Assembly (NCBI GenBank): GCA_946122785.1
Contig: CAMGYJ010000009.1
Coordinates: forward strand, 8,586,937-8,650,936
DNA: 64,000 bases
Source of the DNA: Linum tenue
Taxonomy: Eukaryota > Streptophyta > Magnoliopsida > Malpighiales > Linaceae
Reading direction: 5' to 3'
Below, piece after piece: positions 23,411 through 33,684 of the stretch. The first letter of the stretch is position 1; each line of letters begins with the position of its first letter. The position numbers were made by a program, and so were the translations under genes. Below the pieces are notes generated by a model. The model did not search any database. It saw only the letters and a list, made by a program, of their open reading frames with translations, and was not told where the DNA came from.

Positions 23411-25732
23411 ATGGAGGTAGCTACCTCTCTAGGCTTGAAATGCCACTCCTGGTTCCATGTCCCCCCTCACCGTTTCCCCTCTTCTTCTTCTTCTTCTCAC
23501 AAACCCACATCTGATTCCACCCTCTCATTCGCATCCACGAGACAGCATCATGCCTCACTTACTACCGCACAATCTCCACTCCCCACCTCGCTCTTGCTCT
23601 CTTCCGACTTCACCACTCCCCAGCTGCTCGAAACCCTCCGCCAACAGCCGAACGAGTCCGCGGCGCTTCGGGTGTTCGAATGGGCTTCAAAGCAGCCAAA
23701 TTTCGAGCCGAAGGCGTCCCTGTACGAGGAGATTCTCCGCAAGCTCGGCAAAGTCGGGTCCTTCGATTCGATGAAGGACATCTTGGAAGAAATGAAGAAC
23801 TCGGGGTGTCGGGCCAGCAAAGGTATATGCTTAGTCTTTGTTCAGAGCTACGCCGATTTCGATTTGTATGATGAAATCCCTGAATTACTCGAGTCGATGG
23901 AGGTTGAGTTTGGGTTTCAACCCGACACCCATTTCTTCAATTTCGTACTGAATGTTATGGTGGATGGTAACAAGCTGAAATTGGTGGAAATGGTGCACTC
24001 TAATTTGATGAGGAGAGGAATCAAACCCGACGTTTCGACATTCAACATACTTATCAAAGCCTTGTGCAAAGCACATCAAATTCGGCCTGCTAGTTTGATG
24101 ATGGAGGAGATGCCCAGCTACGGTCTGCTTCCAGATGAGAAAACTTTCACCACAATCATGCAAGGGTTCATCGAAGAAGGAAACTTGGATGGTGCACTGA
24201 GAGTGCAGAAGCAAATGGTGGAAGCTGGATGCCCCATGACCAATGTAACCGTAAATGTGCTGGTTCATGGTTACTGCAAACATGGTAGAATTGCAGAAGC
24301 TCTGGGCTATATAGAGGAGGTCTCTAACAATGGATTCTTCCCGGATAAGTACACTTTCAACACTCTGGTGAACGGACTGTGTAAAGTTGGTCAGGTTAAG
24401 CATGGTTTGGAAGTCATGGATATGATGCTTCAAGAAGGCTTCGATCCAGATATTTATACTTACAACTCTCTTATATCCGGGCTGTGTAAAGCCGGTGAAG
24501 TTGAGGAAGCAGTGGAGATTCTGGAAGAGATGATTTCAAGGGATTGCTCTCCCAACACTGTGACTTACAACACTTTGATAAGTACCTTGTGTAAGGACAA
24601 CCAAGTGGAGGAAGCTACTAAACTTGCCCGTGTTCTCACTAGCAAGGGACTTGCTCCTGATGTATGCACATTCAATTCCCTCATACAAGGTCTGTGCTTG
24701 ACCAGAAACCATTCCCTCACCATGGAATTGTATCACGAGATGAAGAACCAAGGGTGCCAGCCGGATGAGTTTACCTACAACATGTTGATAGATAGCCTTT
24801 GCTACAGAGGGAAGCTGGACGATGCTTTGAACCTGCTTAAAGAGATGGAATCGAGTGGCTGTGCGAGAAGCGTGATCACTTACAACACTTTAATTTCTGG
24901 GTTCTGCAAAAACAGGAAGATCGAAGAAGCAGAAGAGATCTTTGACCAAATGGAACTCCAAGGGGTATCGAGAAATTCTGTAACATTCAACGCACTCATT
25001 GATGGCTTGTGCAAGAACAGGAGAGTGGAAGAGGCTGCTGAACTAATGGATCAAATGATAATGGAAGGGCTGAAGCCGGACAAGTTCACTTACAACTCAA
25101 TGCTCACTTACTTCTGTAAGGGAGGGGATATTCAGAAGGCTGCTGACATAGTCCAAGCCATGGCCTCAAATGGTTGTGACCCGGATATCGTAACTTACGG
25201 GACATTGATTGGCGGGCTGTGCAAGGCGGGACGAGTGCAGGTGGCGAGCAAGCTTCTGAGGTCCATTCAATTGAAAGGCGTAGTCTTGTCGCCTCATGCC
25301 TACAACCCCATACTGCAAGCACTGTTTAAGAAGAAGAGAAACACAGAAGCTATGAGATTGTTCAGAGAAATGATGGAGAGTGCTGTTGTTGATCCTCCTG
25401 ACCAAGTCACCTACAAGATTGTGTTCCGTGGGCTGTGCAGTAGTGGCGGGCCAATACAGGAAGCGGTGGACTTCGTGGTGGAGATGGCGGAGAGAGGATA
25501 CTTGCCTGAATTTTCGTCTTTCTATATGCTGGCGGAGGGGCTCTGTGAACTGTCGATGGAGGATACGCTGATGAAGCTTGTTGATCTCATCATGGAGAAA
25601 GCGAATTTCTCGGCCAATGAAGTGAGCATGATCAGAGGTTTCCTTAAGATTCGGAAGTTTCAAGATGGGTTGGCGACTCTTGGAGGTATACTCGATATCA
25701 AAATGCCCAAGAAACCGGCGTATAGACGATGA
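23411..25732 (+). CDS. MEE40: P-class pentatricopeptide repeat protein, MEE40-like
   Basis: Intronless 773-residue frame from ATG 23411 to TGA 25732. The Ser/Thr-rich first ~65 residues look like an organelle transit peptide. From about residue 200 there are at least 14 contiguous 35-residue P-type repeats, each with the typical T-Y/F-N-x-L-I-x-G-L-C-K core, and two or three weaker ones before. There is no E, E+ or DYW tail, which fits RNA binding, stabilisation or processing rather than editing. The repeat layout recalls Arabidopsis At3g53700 (MEE40), needed for embryo development. The presence of the PHD-GNAT and AGD genes in the same window supports orthology, since At3g53680 and At3g53710 sit beside MEE40. 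Identity is by memory of the family, not a search. Confidence 0.9.
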   Translation: MEVATSLGLKCHSWFHVPPHRFPSSSSSSHKPTSDSTLSFASTRQHHASLTTAQSPLPTSLLLSSDFTTPQLLETLRQQPNESAALRVFEWASKQPNFEPKASLYEEILRKLGKVGSFDSMKDILEEMKNSGCRASKGICLVFVQSYADFDLYDEIPELLESMEVEFGFQPDTHFFNFVLNVMVDGNKLKLVEMVHSNLMRRGIKPDVSTFNILIKALCKAHQIRPASLMMEEMPSYGLLPDEKTFTTIMQGFIEEGNLDGALRVQKQMVEAGCPMTNVTVNVLVHGYCKHGRIAEALGYIEEVSNNGFFPDKYTFNTLVNGLCKVGQVKHGLEVMDMMLQEGFDPDIYTYNSLISGLCKAGEVEEAVEILEEMISRDCSPNTVTYNTLISTLCKDNQVEEATKLARVLTSKGLAPDVCTFNSLIQGLCLTRNHSLTMELYHEMKNQGCQPDEFTYNMLIDSLCYRGKLDDALNLLKEMESSGCARSVITYNTLISGFCKNRKIEEAEEIFDQMELQGVSRNSVTFNALIDGLCKNRRVEEAAELMDQMIMEGLKPDKFTYNSMLTYFCKGGDIQKAADIVQAMASNGCDPDIVTYGTLIGGLCKAGRVQVASKLLRSIQLKGVVLSPHAYNPILQALFKKKRNTEAMRLFREMMESAVVDPPDQVTYKIVFRGLCSSGGPIQEAVDFVVEMAERGYLPEFSSFYMLAEGLCELSMEDTLMKLVDLIMEKANFSANEVSMIRGFLKIRKFQDGLATLGGILDIKMPKKPAYRR

Positions 25733-25814
25733 TGGAACCAGGAGTGTGATGCTTCATGCTTGTAAGCTAAGAAATCAGTTTTTTTTACTACATTTCCTCT
25801 TGAGTATATGAGTA

Positions 25815-26050
25815 TATGAATGTTAAATATTGGTTGGAGTTATGAAAAGAAATTATTACCCATGGATAACCGTGGATACTTGAAACCTGAACGAGTATAG
25901 GCATGGTTTTTGATTTTCTACCCGTTTCTAATGTGGGTATGCTTCTAATGTGGGTATGCGTATGGGTAAAACTCGAATTACTTTTGGTAGGGTAACATAT
26001 ATGCACTAGCCGCCCCCGACCCGACCAGACCCGACCCATTGCCATCCCTA
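25815..26050. mobile_element. Incomplete hAT-type MITE of the TAGGGATGGCAA family
   Basis: The right end reads GACCCATTGCCATCCCTA, the inverse of the family start. The interior has the same TACCC / GGGTA clusters and a duplicated TTCTAATGTGGGTATGC. The left end and the target duplication could not be found. The piece at 57.4-57.6 kb is the same subfamily in opposite orientation: both contain ATAACTCCAACCAATAT. Confidence 0.6.
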
Positions 26051-26574
26051 CCAGCACGTTACCTCTGAAGGATTCAACTCTCGAACTGAGTTCAACGAGA
26101 GCCACATAATCGAACTAGCACGCTAGCCTACAAGCTGAGTAGAGTCGTGCTCAATCTTGGCTCACTTACTAACAAGTCTAGTCCCGGACGATATTTTCTT
26201 GATTCGAATTATGAGTTGCTCGTCATGGACTCCGTTCATTTGCATCCCTAACTAAGAGGGGGTTTAGTTATAACTGTAAGAGATAGGGGACTACGTTGGT
26301 AATTTTGTAAAGAAAGTAGCTAGGAACGAGGAAGCGTCATTTGGATGTAATTGGCGGGATAGGTAAAAGATGTCAATCAAAATCCCTAGCCTATTCCTAT
26401 TCTTCTTGGTTCTCTGCCGCCTTCCTTTCCCTTCAATTCTCGTTCCCCTCTCTTGCTCTGGTCAGCCAGTTCCATTCCCACTGACTCGCCGGAGACTTAA
26501 CGAGTGAAGTCCGGCCATCTGATTAGTCAATTAGATGCACAGAGATATTAATTATTCCGGCCACCGGTGGAGTT

Positions 26575-28011
26575 ATGTCAACAACATACCGGCAATTGAG
26601 TTCCACGGGCAGCAAGATCATCCATTTCCTAAGCCGTTGCTCTTCCGCCAGTCACCTTCACCAAATAGAAGCGCAGTTCATCCTCCGGAGCCTCCATGCC
26701 GATACCAAAATCGCTTACCACTACATCAACGCCGCGGAACGCCTCTCCGTCCTCCATCCATCTCTGCCGCTCTTCTTAATCCATCTCCCCAAGCCCCATG
26801 TCTTCACTTACAACACTCTCGTCAAGGCCTTCTCGCACTCCAAGGACCCTGGCCTCCCGCTTTCCTTGTACACCCATATGCTGCAGTGTTCTCTACTCCC
26901 CAATAACTACACTTTCCCTTTCCTTCTCAAGTCCTTGTCCGACTTCCGACGCTTCAAGCAAGGTCAGTGTGTGCATTCTCACCTAGTGAAATGGGGCCAT
27001 CTGGGAGATATTTATGTCCTGAACTCGCTGCTTAATTTGTATGCCTCCTGCGGGAGCATGGACATGTGTCGCAAAGTGTTCGATAAAATGTCCGACAGAG
27101 ATGTGGTGTCCTGGACTGTGTTGATTAAGGGTTACGGAAAATCTGGCAAGTTCGACGATGCGTTGATTGCTTTTGAGATGATGCCATATGATGGCGTGGT
27201 GCCCAATCACGTCACCATGGTGAACGCGTTGGCTGCTTGTGCTGGTTCCGGGGCCATTGAAATGGGAATCCGGATACATGATTTTATCACCGCGAGTGGG
27301 TGGGAGTTGGATGTGATTTTGGGGACTTCTCTGGTCGACATGTATCTGAAATGCGGGAGAATTGAGGAGGGAACAAGCGTGTTCAGAAACATGAAAGAAA
27401 GGAACCTGTTTACTTGGAATGTGTTGATCAAAGGGTTGGGCTTAGCTAAATGTGGACAAGAAGCTATTTGGTGGTTTAACAACATGGAGCAAGAAGGATT
27501 GGGGATTGATGAGATCACTTTGGTGAATGTGCTTACTGCCTGTAGCCATTCGGGTTTCGTTGACGTTGGAAAGCAGATTTTCAATTCCCTGCTTCATGGG
27601 AAGTATGGATTTCCCCCAGGGCTAAAGCATTATGCTTGCGTTGTCGACCTCCTAGCTCGTGCAGGGTGCTTGTATGAGGCTTTAGAATACATCAGAGAGA
27701 TGCCCTTTGAGCCAACGAAGTCCATGTGGGGGTCTTTGCTGAATGCTTGTAAAGATCATGGGAATTTAGAACTTACCAAGTTCATAGCTGAAAAGCTTGT
27801 GGAATTGGAGCCTGAAAACAGTGCTTACTATGTGGTTCTGGCTAACGCATATGCAGAGATGGGAAGATGGAACGATGCTGCTGAAATCAGGAATATAATG
27901 AAAGAAAAGGGACTCAAGAAGGAGTTAGGCAGCAGCTTGGTCGAATCAAATGCTGGCGCACAGGTTGTGTGCTCTGCTGATGGAGGATACTGGGGGTGTT
28001 CATACGGATAG
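26575..28011 (+). CDS. PLS-class pentatricopeptide repeat protein with E-type end
   Basis: Intronless 478-residue frame from ATG 26575. The N-terminus SSASHLHQIEAQFILRSL is typical of PLS-type PPR proteins. Alternating P, L and S motifs follow: VFTYNTLVKAFSHS, YVLNSLLNLYASCG, VVSWTVLIKGYGKSG, VILGTSLVDMYLKCG, LFTWNVLIKGLG, ITLVNVLTACSHSGF. The tail PTKSMWGSLLNACKDHG, then ENSAYYVVLANAYAEMGRW and GLKKELGSSLVE, is the E region, with an incomplete E+ and no DYW domain. Such proteins usually recognise C-to-U editing sites in plastid or mitochondrial RNA and recruit a DYW partner in trans; the specific target is unknown. The reading frame ends 20-30 residues after the E region, so it may be naturally short or slightly truncated. 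Confidence 0.88.
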   Translation: MSTTYRQLSSTGSKIIHFLSRCSSASHLHQIEAQFILRSLHADTKIAYHYINAAERLSVLHPSLPLFLIHLPKPHVFTYNTLVKAFSHSKDPGLPLSLYTHMLQCSLLPNNYTFPFLLKSLSDFRRFKQGQCVHSHLVKWGHLGDIYVLNSLLNLYASCGSMDMCRKVFDKMSDRDVVSWTVLIKGYGKSGKFDDALIAFEMMPYDGVVPNHVTMVNALAACAGSGAIEMGIRIHDFITASGWELDVILGTSLVDMYLKCGRIEEGTSVFRNMKERNLFTWNVLIKGLGLAKCGQEAIWWFNNMEQEGLGIDEITLVNVLTACSHSGFVDVGKQIFNSLLHGKYGFPPGLKHYACVVDLLARAGCLYEALEYIREMPFEPTKSMWGSLLNACKDHGNLELTKFIAEKLVELEPENSAYYVVLANAYAEMGRWNDAAEIRNIMKEKGLKKELGSSLVESNAGAQVVCSADGGYWGCSYG

Positions 28012-29352
28012 CAGTAGAAGACCAAAGTTCTTGAGAAGCACCTCGAGGAATCTTCCAGTACCAAACCCATAGGTTCTGAAAGATGTGGGCTGGTTCCATT
28101 CCTTTCCCTCATTCCCTGGGGTTTATGTTCTGTGAAATCTCCGATCTATGCTTGCTGCGGTCCCACGTTCACAGCCGCACTCAGGTTTTTGTTTGTTCTG
28201 CTGGGTTGGGGAAGATCAGTTAATATGGATACTTGGTTTATTTTGGCGAGTATCAAAAGGAAATTAGGTTTAGGTGGCCTGGTTATAAACTTTGATAACT
28301 GCTGCAGTGATCCATTATTTATACATACTAGTTTTTACCCGAAGCATTGGTGGGATGAATTCAATCTTATTTGTCCACCGCTTCATTCATGATAATTAAT
28401 TTATTTATATTTTCAAATGATTTGGGGCATACTCAATAGTTTATAAAGAGTCGGAAGTAATCTTTGTACTATTTGATAATGGTGATATTGATAATAATTA
28501 GTTCATATGTATTTTTGTTGATCGGGTTATCCTAAGTTACTATTGTCTATTTATATTTCATATTAGAAAAATTTGCACCACTTATTGAAAGAAGAAAACC
28601 CACTAAGGGGTCGGTACTGTGCACCCACATACACATTACTGTACATACAGACTCAGATGTACTGTTTCAATTCGGAAGTGGATCCAGTGTGGGTGGGTGC
28701 AGGGAGACTCTGGTTGGTTTCGGATTATATTTGGTGGTTTCGTTGTGTTTGGACCAGAGTTTGCCTTATGGTTGGGGGTTCCTTTCCGTCTCCTCGCACG
28801 CATTGATCACTCGGCGAACTATGAAACCTTGGGGTTAATGAAACCAGGGACTCTGTTTTGCCCTTTCAGGAATGGGAGAGGCACGTTTGGGTTTGGATGG
28901 TGCTTTGACGCAACTGCAGGAAGCTGACAGTGACAGTCAAGAGAGAAAAAGTGGAGAGTGGACTGTCCTGGGGTGGCTTAAGAAAGTGGCAAAACTCTGC
29001 CCTTTTGGTTTCTCGGTAGTACTTGAGTGGAAAACAATGATATTTTTGTGGTATAGTTGATGGATTCGAGGCAGCTCCAATTGTGGCCACTCATTTTACC
29101 TAACCTGTGTAGTTTTCCATGCTTGCTTTTTTTAATCGGTTTCCATCAACTCTCAGTCACTCACCAAAGAAGAACTATCTTAATAGGAGAGACAAGGTAA
29201 AAGGTTTTAAGTCGCTTCTTCTTTCTTTGCTATCACACCACCCCTCTTTAAATCTTTTCTCCTTCTCTCACATCTTTTTTCTATATACTGCTGTCTGCCT
29301 GTCTCTTATCTTTGCTGATTCTACTCTTTTGTTTTTCTTTTGGCAGCTAAAG
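28012..29352. other. Intergenic region, no gene recognised
   Basis: The beginning should be 3' region of the PPR gene. A 62-codon frame at 28872-29060 is open but matches nothing I know. The stretch 29200-29340 is pyrimidine-rich, like an intron or leader before the exon-like block that follows. Confidence 0.35.
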
Positions 29353-30108
29353 CGGAGATCAAAGTGATCGTTGGCGGAGTCTTTTCGGAGAGCTAATTTC
29401 ACATGCTTGCTTGAATCGATATCAGGTTATTGCGCTACCCCTTCTCTTCTCTCACAACTTCCACGCTCTTTTCATTAATGGTTTGTTCGATCTCTTCTAG
29501 GAGGAGCTACATGGTTTTGGAGTTGCCAGATCAAGACCGGGAGAACCTGGGGGGGTGACTGGATGGCTAACCCGCTCAGAAGAGTGGAACTCTTGGTTGC
29601 TTAACGGATTTGAGAAACAGAGAGCATTTGCCAGAAGAGACATCTTCACTGAATGGCTTCTTGGTACGAGTTAATAGTTCTTTCTGGTCATTTTTGTTTT
29701 CTCAATGGTCTTCCTCTTTTTAATTTGATTGATTAGTTGAACTTCTGTTTGTGAGAACAGTGGGAAATTTATCATTGAAAACAATTCCAATCTAAGGTTC
29801 AAATCATGTTTGATGCATAGCAATCCCTGGAAGTCGTGACTGAGAATCGTTAATTGGATATGTGAGAGAAAGTAGAATATGTGGTTTTGAAAAATAGTTT
29901 CTTCCGAGTTCCCCTTTGTATCTGATCTTCAATTTGCTATGGGGTTACTTTAATGGGTTTATCTTGCGTACATGAAGTTGAGCTTTTGCTAGCTTTTGGA
30001 GGTCATTGAATTGACATAATAATTTTTTTGCTTTTCTCCAGTATGGTACAATGGAGGATTAATGGCTTCTGGGTTTTGGGAGCAAGCACGAAACATTATG
30101 TCATGGCG
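29353..30108 (+). CDS. Exon-like segments of an unidentified spliced gene or captured gene fragment
   Basis: Three adjoining open pieces join in one phase across good splice sites: about 29353-29427 (ending CGATATCAG before GTTATT), 29501-29663 (after TCTTCTAG, ending TGGCTTCTTG) and from 30042 (after TTTTCTCCAG). The middle piece reads GFGVARSRPGEPGGVTGWL, then EEWNSWLLNGFEKQ and RRDIFTEWLL. The next one continues VWYNGGLMASGFWEQARNIM. The amino-acid mix is protein-like and the phase carries through two introns, which argues against chance. The first acceptor is the weak point: the best-looking one (29346) would put a stop in this frame. No start, no end and no family recognised. A Helitron-like end follows at 30.7 kb, so this may be captured host sequence. 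Confidence 0.4.
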
Positions 30109-30151
30109 ATGTTGCTTCATTTGCCCCCCCTGCTATATTGCATTTCACCTT

Positions 30152-30174
30152 CCCCCCCCCCCCCCCCCCCCCCC
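30152..30174. repeat. Poly-C run of 23
   Basis: Uninterrupted C23 inside the downstream part of the exon-like block. Its length in the assembly may be unreliable. Confidence 0.8.
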
Positions 30175-30685
30175 AATTGCAATCCATCTTTTGTATTGTC
30201 ATCTGGACCTTGCAATTGCAGTAGTATTGCACCCGGGTTCCTACTATGGAGTTCTTCTTAACTCTATGATTTTTTGCCACTTTGATTTAAAAACCTGTGT
30301 ATGATAAAGGAAATGAAATACTTATATTAGTTGATAGCACTCATGAACAAGACCAACTACAATTTAATCAAACCAGTACCAGTCCATCAATAAACAACCC
30401 TCTACAATTTGCTTCAATCATAGAATGTGTTTCAAGCTTGAGGTGTTCCCGCAGAGTTTCTTTTCAGAATCACCGGACAAGAAGGAAAAGATGGTACATG
30501 TAATGGCTAGCAGTTCATTTCTACATTGAAGCACATTTGTATTATAGCTATAGCTTTGCCTGTAAAATATATGTATTTATTGACATTCCAGTCCAGTGTA
30601 TTGGTATTAGTTAATTAATTTTTATTAATGTATTGGCAAGCAAACAACGAATGTAAACTTTCTTTTTTCACAATGATTCTCAAAT

Positions 30686-30716
30686 CCCGCTGCGGAGCGC
30701 GGGCAATGAAACTAGT
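30686..30716 (+). mobile_element. Helitron-like 3' terminus
   Basis: A GC-rich hairpin (CCCGC...GCGGG, 30686-30703) is followed after nine bases by CTAGT, the arrangement of Helitron 3' ends (hairpin then CTRR, insertion before T). The surrounding DNA is AT-rich, which makes the hairpin stand out. No matching TC-type 5' end was confirmed and no Rep/helicase frame is present. Confidence 0.5.
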
Positions 30717-30904
30717 TGTATACATAAATTGCTTATAAGTATTTCTTCATATATGTATTATTAACTTTGTTCTCTATTAATTCACTTTTAAGAATGTTGT
30801 ATATTGGGTAATTCGGATCCATCTACAAATGGAGATCTATTATACTTCATTTTATGAATTTTACAATTGATATTTTACATTCGGTTATGTCGCCTATGCC
30901 TAAA

Positions 30905-31089
30905 GGGCACTCCTTAATCTCTTGAGATAGAGATCTCTAGCATCACAGTTAGTGGTTTGCATATGGTCTCCCAAGTCACCAAGTGCGCTTTGTATCTGCC
31001 CTCGTCAGCTCCCCATACAAATGCCCTAATCTTCTTATCAATCATATCACAAATATGACATGGGAGAACAACAGTTTGCATAGTGTAAT
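30905..31089 (-). pseudogene. LINE (L1-type) ORF2 relic, downstream half
   Basis: On the minus strand the frame continues YTMQTVVLPCHICDMIDKKI, then RAFVWGADEGRYKAHLVTWE, the region after the reverse transcriptase core in plant L1 ORF2 proteins (pattern I-P-x-x-I-x-x-x-I-x-x-x-x-R-x-F-L-W-G). It joins exactly to the piece at 34080-34866 if the retrotransposon between them is removed. Stops appear beyond 30920. Confidence 0.8.
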
Positions 31090-31487
31090 TGATAGAGCTC
31101 TAGGTTAAGCTCTACCGGACGATTTGGGATTTAGGGATCAATTAGGGATTGATCCGGGATTTGGGGGGTGGGGGGTTGAGGGAGAGTGACTTGGGTGAGG
31201 TTGGGATTGAGAAAAGGAGGGGGAAGAGCTGCTGCCGATCGGCAGCTTTGAGAGGGAGAGGGGAAGGCTCGGCGGCCAGAGGGGAAGAGAGGAGAGAGAG
31301 AGATAGTCTTAGGTTTAATTCTTTGCTTACTCTTTCCTACGTAAACAAGAGTCTAAATACCCAAAACACAATTACCTACTAACTACCCCAACTTATTAAT
31401 CCCCCACAATATTCCAAATAGCCAAAATAATCCCGAACTAAATAATTCAAACCGACATAAACACCAAATAATTAAAATGTCTATCAT
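31090..31487 (-). repeat. 3' LTR of the gag-only retrotransposon
   Basis: 398 bp, ends TGATAGA...TCTATCA, with terminal TG/CA. It differs from the other copy by a G-run length change and about two substitutions. Confidence 0.93.
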
Positions 31488-31500
31488 TCCCTTCCTCTTC
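31488..31500 (-). promoter_or_regulatory. Polypurine tract
   Basis: Read on the minus strand, AAGAGGAAGGGAA abuts the 3' LTR directly. This is the expected plus-strand priming site. Confidence 0.85.
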
Positions 31501-31515
31501 AAAACAACCTTGTCC

Positions 31516-33628
31516 TCAAGGTTGGTAACCTTCTCCTGCGTCTTCCCCGTCTCTCGCCTCGTCCTCTGCCTCGTCCTCCCACCTTCCTACCAGCATCATC
31601 AAGTCCGGACGTGCACACTTGTGACCAATCGTGAACCTCTCGTCGCAATTGAAGCACTTCCCTTCCCGCCTCTTCTGCTCGATCTCTGCAGGGGACAGTC
31701 GCACAAACCCCTTGGGTGGAGGTCGTGCCCCACCCTTCGCGATAGCTCCTGGCGCCTGCGCCGCCGTGGGTCCCCCAGCTCCAACCGCGGTCCCAGCCGC
31801 TCCTCCTCCTCCACCGCTGAGTCCGCTACCGCTCCCGGCGCCCCCTGACCGCGGATTGCGGCCCATGGTGCTCCTCCAACTCGCCAGCTCTTCTTCCTTG
31901 TACCCTGCAAGACGAAAAGCAGATTTCACGGAATCCGGCTCAAAGATCCGAACAGCAGCGGCAATCTCCGGCTTTAGGCCGGCCATGCACAACCCCACCA
32001 GCGTCTCCTCCGGTACCCCATGGCATTGATTGCCCAGTTTGAAGAACTCCGCGCGGTAATCTGCAACGGAACCGGTCTGCTTCAGCTTGGCCAACTGCTC
32101 CGGAGCCCACCCCTCCGATTTACCGAACTGGTAACGCAGCTCCTCCTGGAACAACGGCCAGGTGATCAAGGTTCCCACCGCCCCATAGGACCTCTCCATC
32201 CACTCCCACCACTGCAACGCTTCTCCCTCTAAGTAGAAGGACGCCAGATGCGCCTTCCTCTCCTCCGGAATGGGGTGGTTTCTGAACCACCTCTCTGCTG
32301 CATACAACCACAATCCGGCATCCTCCTGACCATTGAATTTTGGAAACTCAATGGTCGGGGGTTTGGCTCGAAAGACCATCCCATCAGTTCCATCATAAGC
32401 AGGGTGATACGAACCATACCTGTCATAACCGGGAGCACCCCCTAGCTGGTCCGGGTAGAACGGAGTCCCCCTTCCTCGCCCAAAACTGCTTGCGGACCCT
32501 CGCCCCATCGGACCCGCCCAATTCCCTGCACCATACGACCCGCGCCACCTGCTCGGGTCCATACTTGCCGATCTAACCAGCCCCGGTTCGAACCGGTTCG
32601 GTCCACTTTCGGTTCGACCCAATTCGGGTCCGCCCCGACCCGACCCACTTCGACCCGGACCGGTCAGCCCCGGGTCGGTCCGACCAGCCGAGCCGCCTCC
32701 TCGACCCAGCCCAGGTCCACCCGGCCCAAACCGGCCCTCCTGGCCCGGCCCAACCCGCGCGGCTTGGGCCCCTGTCACGTCCGGGCCCAAATAGTCCCCG
32801 CCACTAGCCGGGTCGGCCCATGGTGCGTTCTGGCCCACCAGACTGAGCTCCTTCTCGATCCGCTCGTGATCCATGGTCAGCCACCCCAGTCCTCTGGGCT
32901 CGTGATATGGGCCCACTGTGTCAACCCGGCCCATTGGCCTAGGTGGGCCCTGCCCAGTCGGCGGGGGCCCGTTGTCGTACCCTGGCATCTTGGCCTTGCC
33001 CTTGCGGGCCGCCAATTCCTGGGCCGTTGGTGTCGGTAAAAGCCCAGGCCCACCGCTGCGCCCTGGCTGACCCTGGCCCGCTCGCTCCCCGGCGCCGGGT
33101 ACCACTTCCGCCGCCTCAACGACCGTGACAGCCGCCGCTGCGGCCGGCGCCTCCGCCACCACCATCGCCCCCTGCTGCGCGTCAACCGCCGCCGCCGCGG
33201 CGCACGCCTCCGCGCCCCCCCGCCGGCGAAGCTCCCAGCCTGCTCCCCTCGCCGCCGCCGCTGCTATCCCTCGGTCCAGTGGCGTGCGCTGCGGCCAGTG
33301 CCTCCACGACCCTCTGCACCTCATCAAACCGCTTCCAAACTCGCCGGGACTCCTCCTCCTGTCCCCGCCGCTGTTCGCCTTGTTCTTGCCTGAGAGCTCG
33401 CCATTCCTTGTGCTCTTTCTCGAACTCGGCTACCAGGCGATCCAAGGTGGTCTGGATCAGCTCCAACTTTTCAGTCTCGTCCACCAGCTCTCCGTCCCGC
33501 GGATCGGAGGCCCCCTGGTTGCCGCCGCCAGCTCCCGGCAGTCCGGTCGAGGCCGCGGTCGAGCCTTGCTCCTGCGCCGCCGCCTTGGCAGCCTTCTCCG
33601 CCGCTGTCATCGATTTGGTGGACACCAT
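31516..33628 (-). CDS. gag: Retrotransposon Gag polyprotein, apparently frameshifted
   Basis: The likely start is ATG at 33628 (MVSTKSMTAAEKAAKAAAQE), soon after the primer-binding site. That frame runs to 33182. The main frame, open from 33327 to TGA at 31516, is offset by one base. The two overlap across a GC-rich stretch with a C7 run near 33210, so a single indel there probably broke one ORF of about 700 codons. The main frame holds a Pro/Gly-rich N-terminal half, the Retrotrans_gag core (IEFPKFNGQEDAGLWL, WFRNHPIPEERK, EGEALQWWEWME, FGKSEGWAPEQLAKLKQTGS) and a zinc knuckle CFNCDERFTIGHKC. The core is of Ty3/gypsy type. A coiled-coil-like Glu/Arg-rich segment lies in the first frame (about residues 50-100). 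No pol domain follows; the stop is about 30 bp from the LTR. Confidence 0.85.
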
Positions 33629-33670
33629 TGCACCCTTCGTTCTCTGTTTGTGATCGAACCCAAGAACCGG

Positions 33671-33682
33671 GCTCTGATACCA
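33671..33682 (-). promoter_or_regulatory. Primer-binding site, initiator tRNA-Met type
   Basis: TGGTATCAGAGC on the minus strand, two bases inside the 5' LTR, is complementary to the 3' end of plant initiator tRNA-Met. Confidence 0.92.
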
Positions 33683-33684
33683 AA

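Noticed and set aside
23457..25663. Plus- and minus-strand frames inside the first PPR gene
   Set aside because: Shadows of the intact 773-codon gene.
26535..28112. Frames of 60-125 codons overlapping the second PPR gene
   Set aside because: Out-of-frame or antisense to a gene with PPR motifs throughout.
28872..29060. 62-codon frame and a search for microRNA precursors in 28.5-29.1 kb
   Set aside because: No known plant microRNA sequence was visible and the frame matches no family.
29279..29300. Possible Helitron 5' start TCTATATACTG
   Set aside because: Such TC-start words are common in AT-rich DNA; nothing ties it to the 3' end at 30.7 kb.
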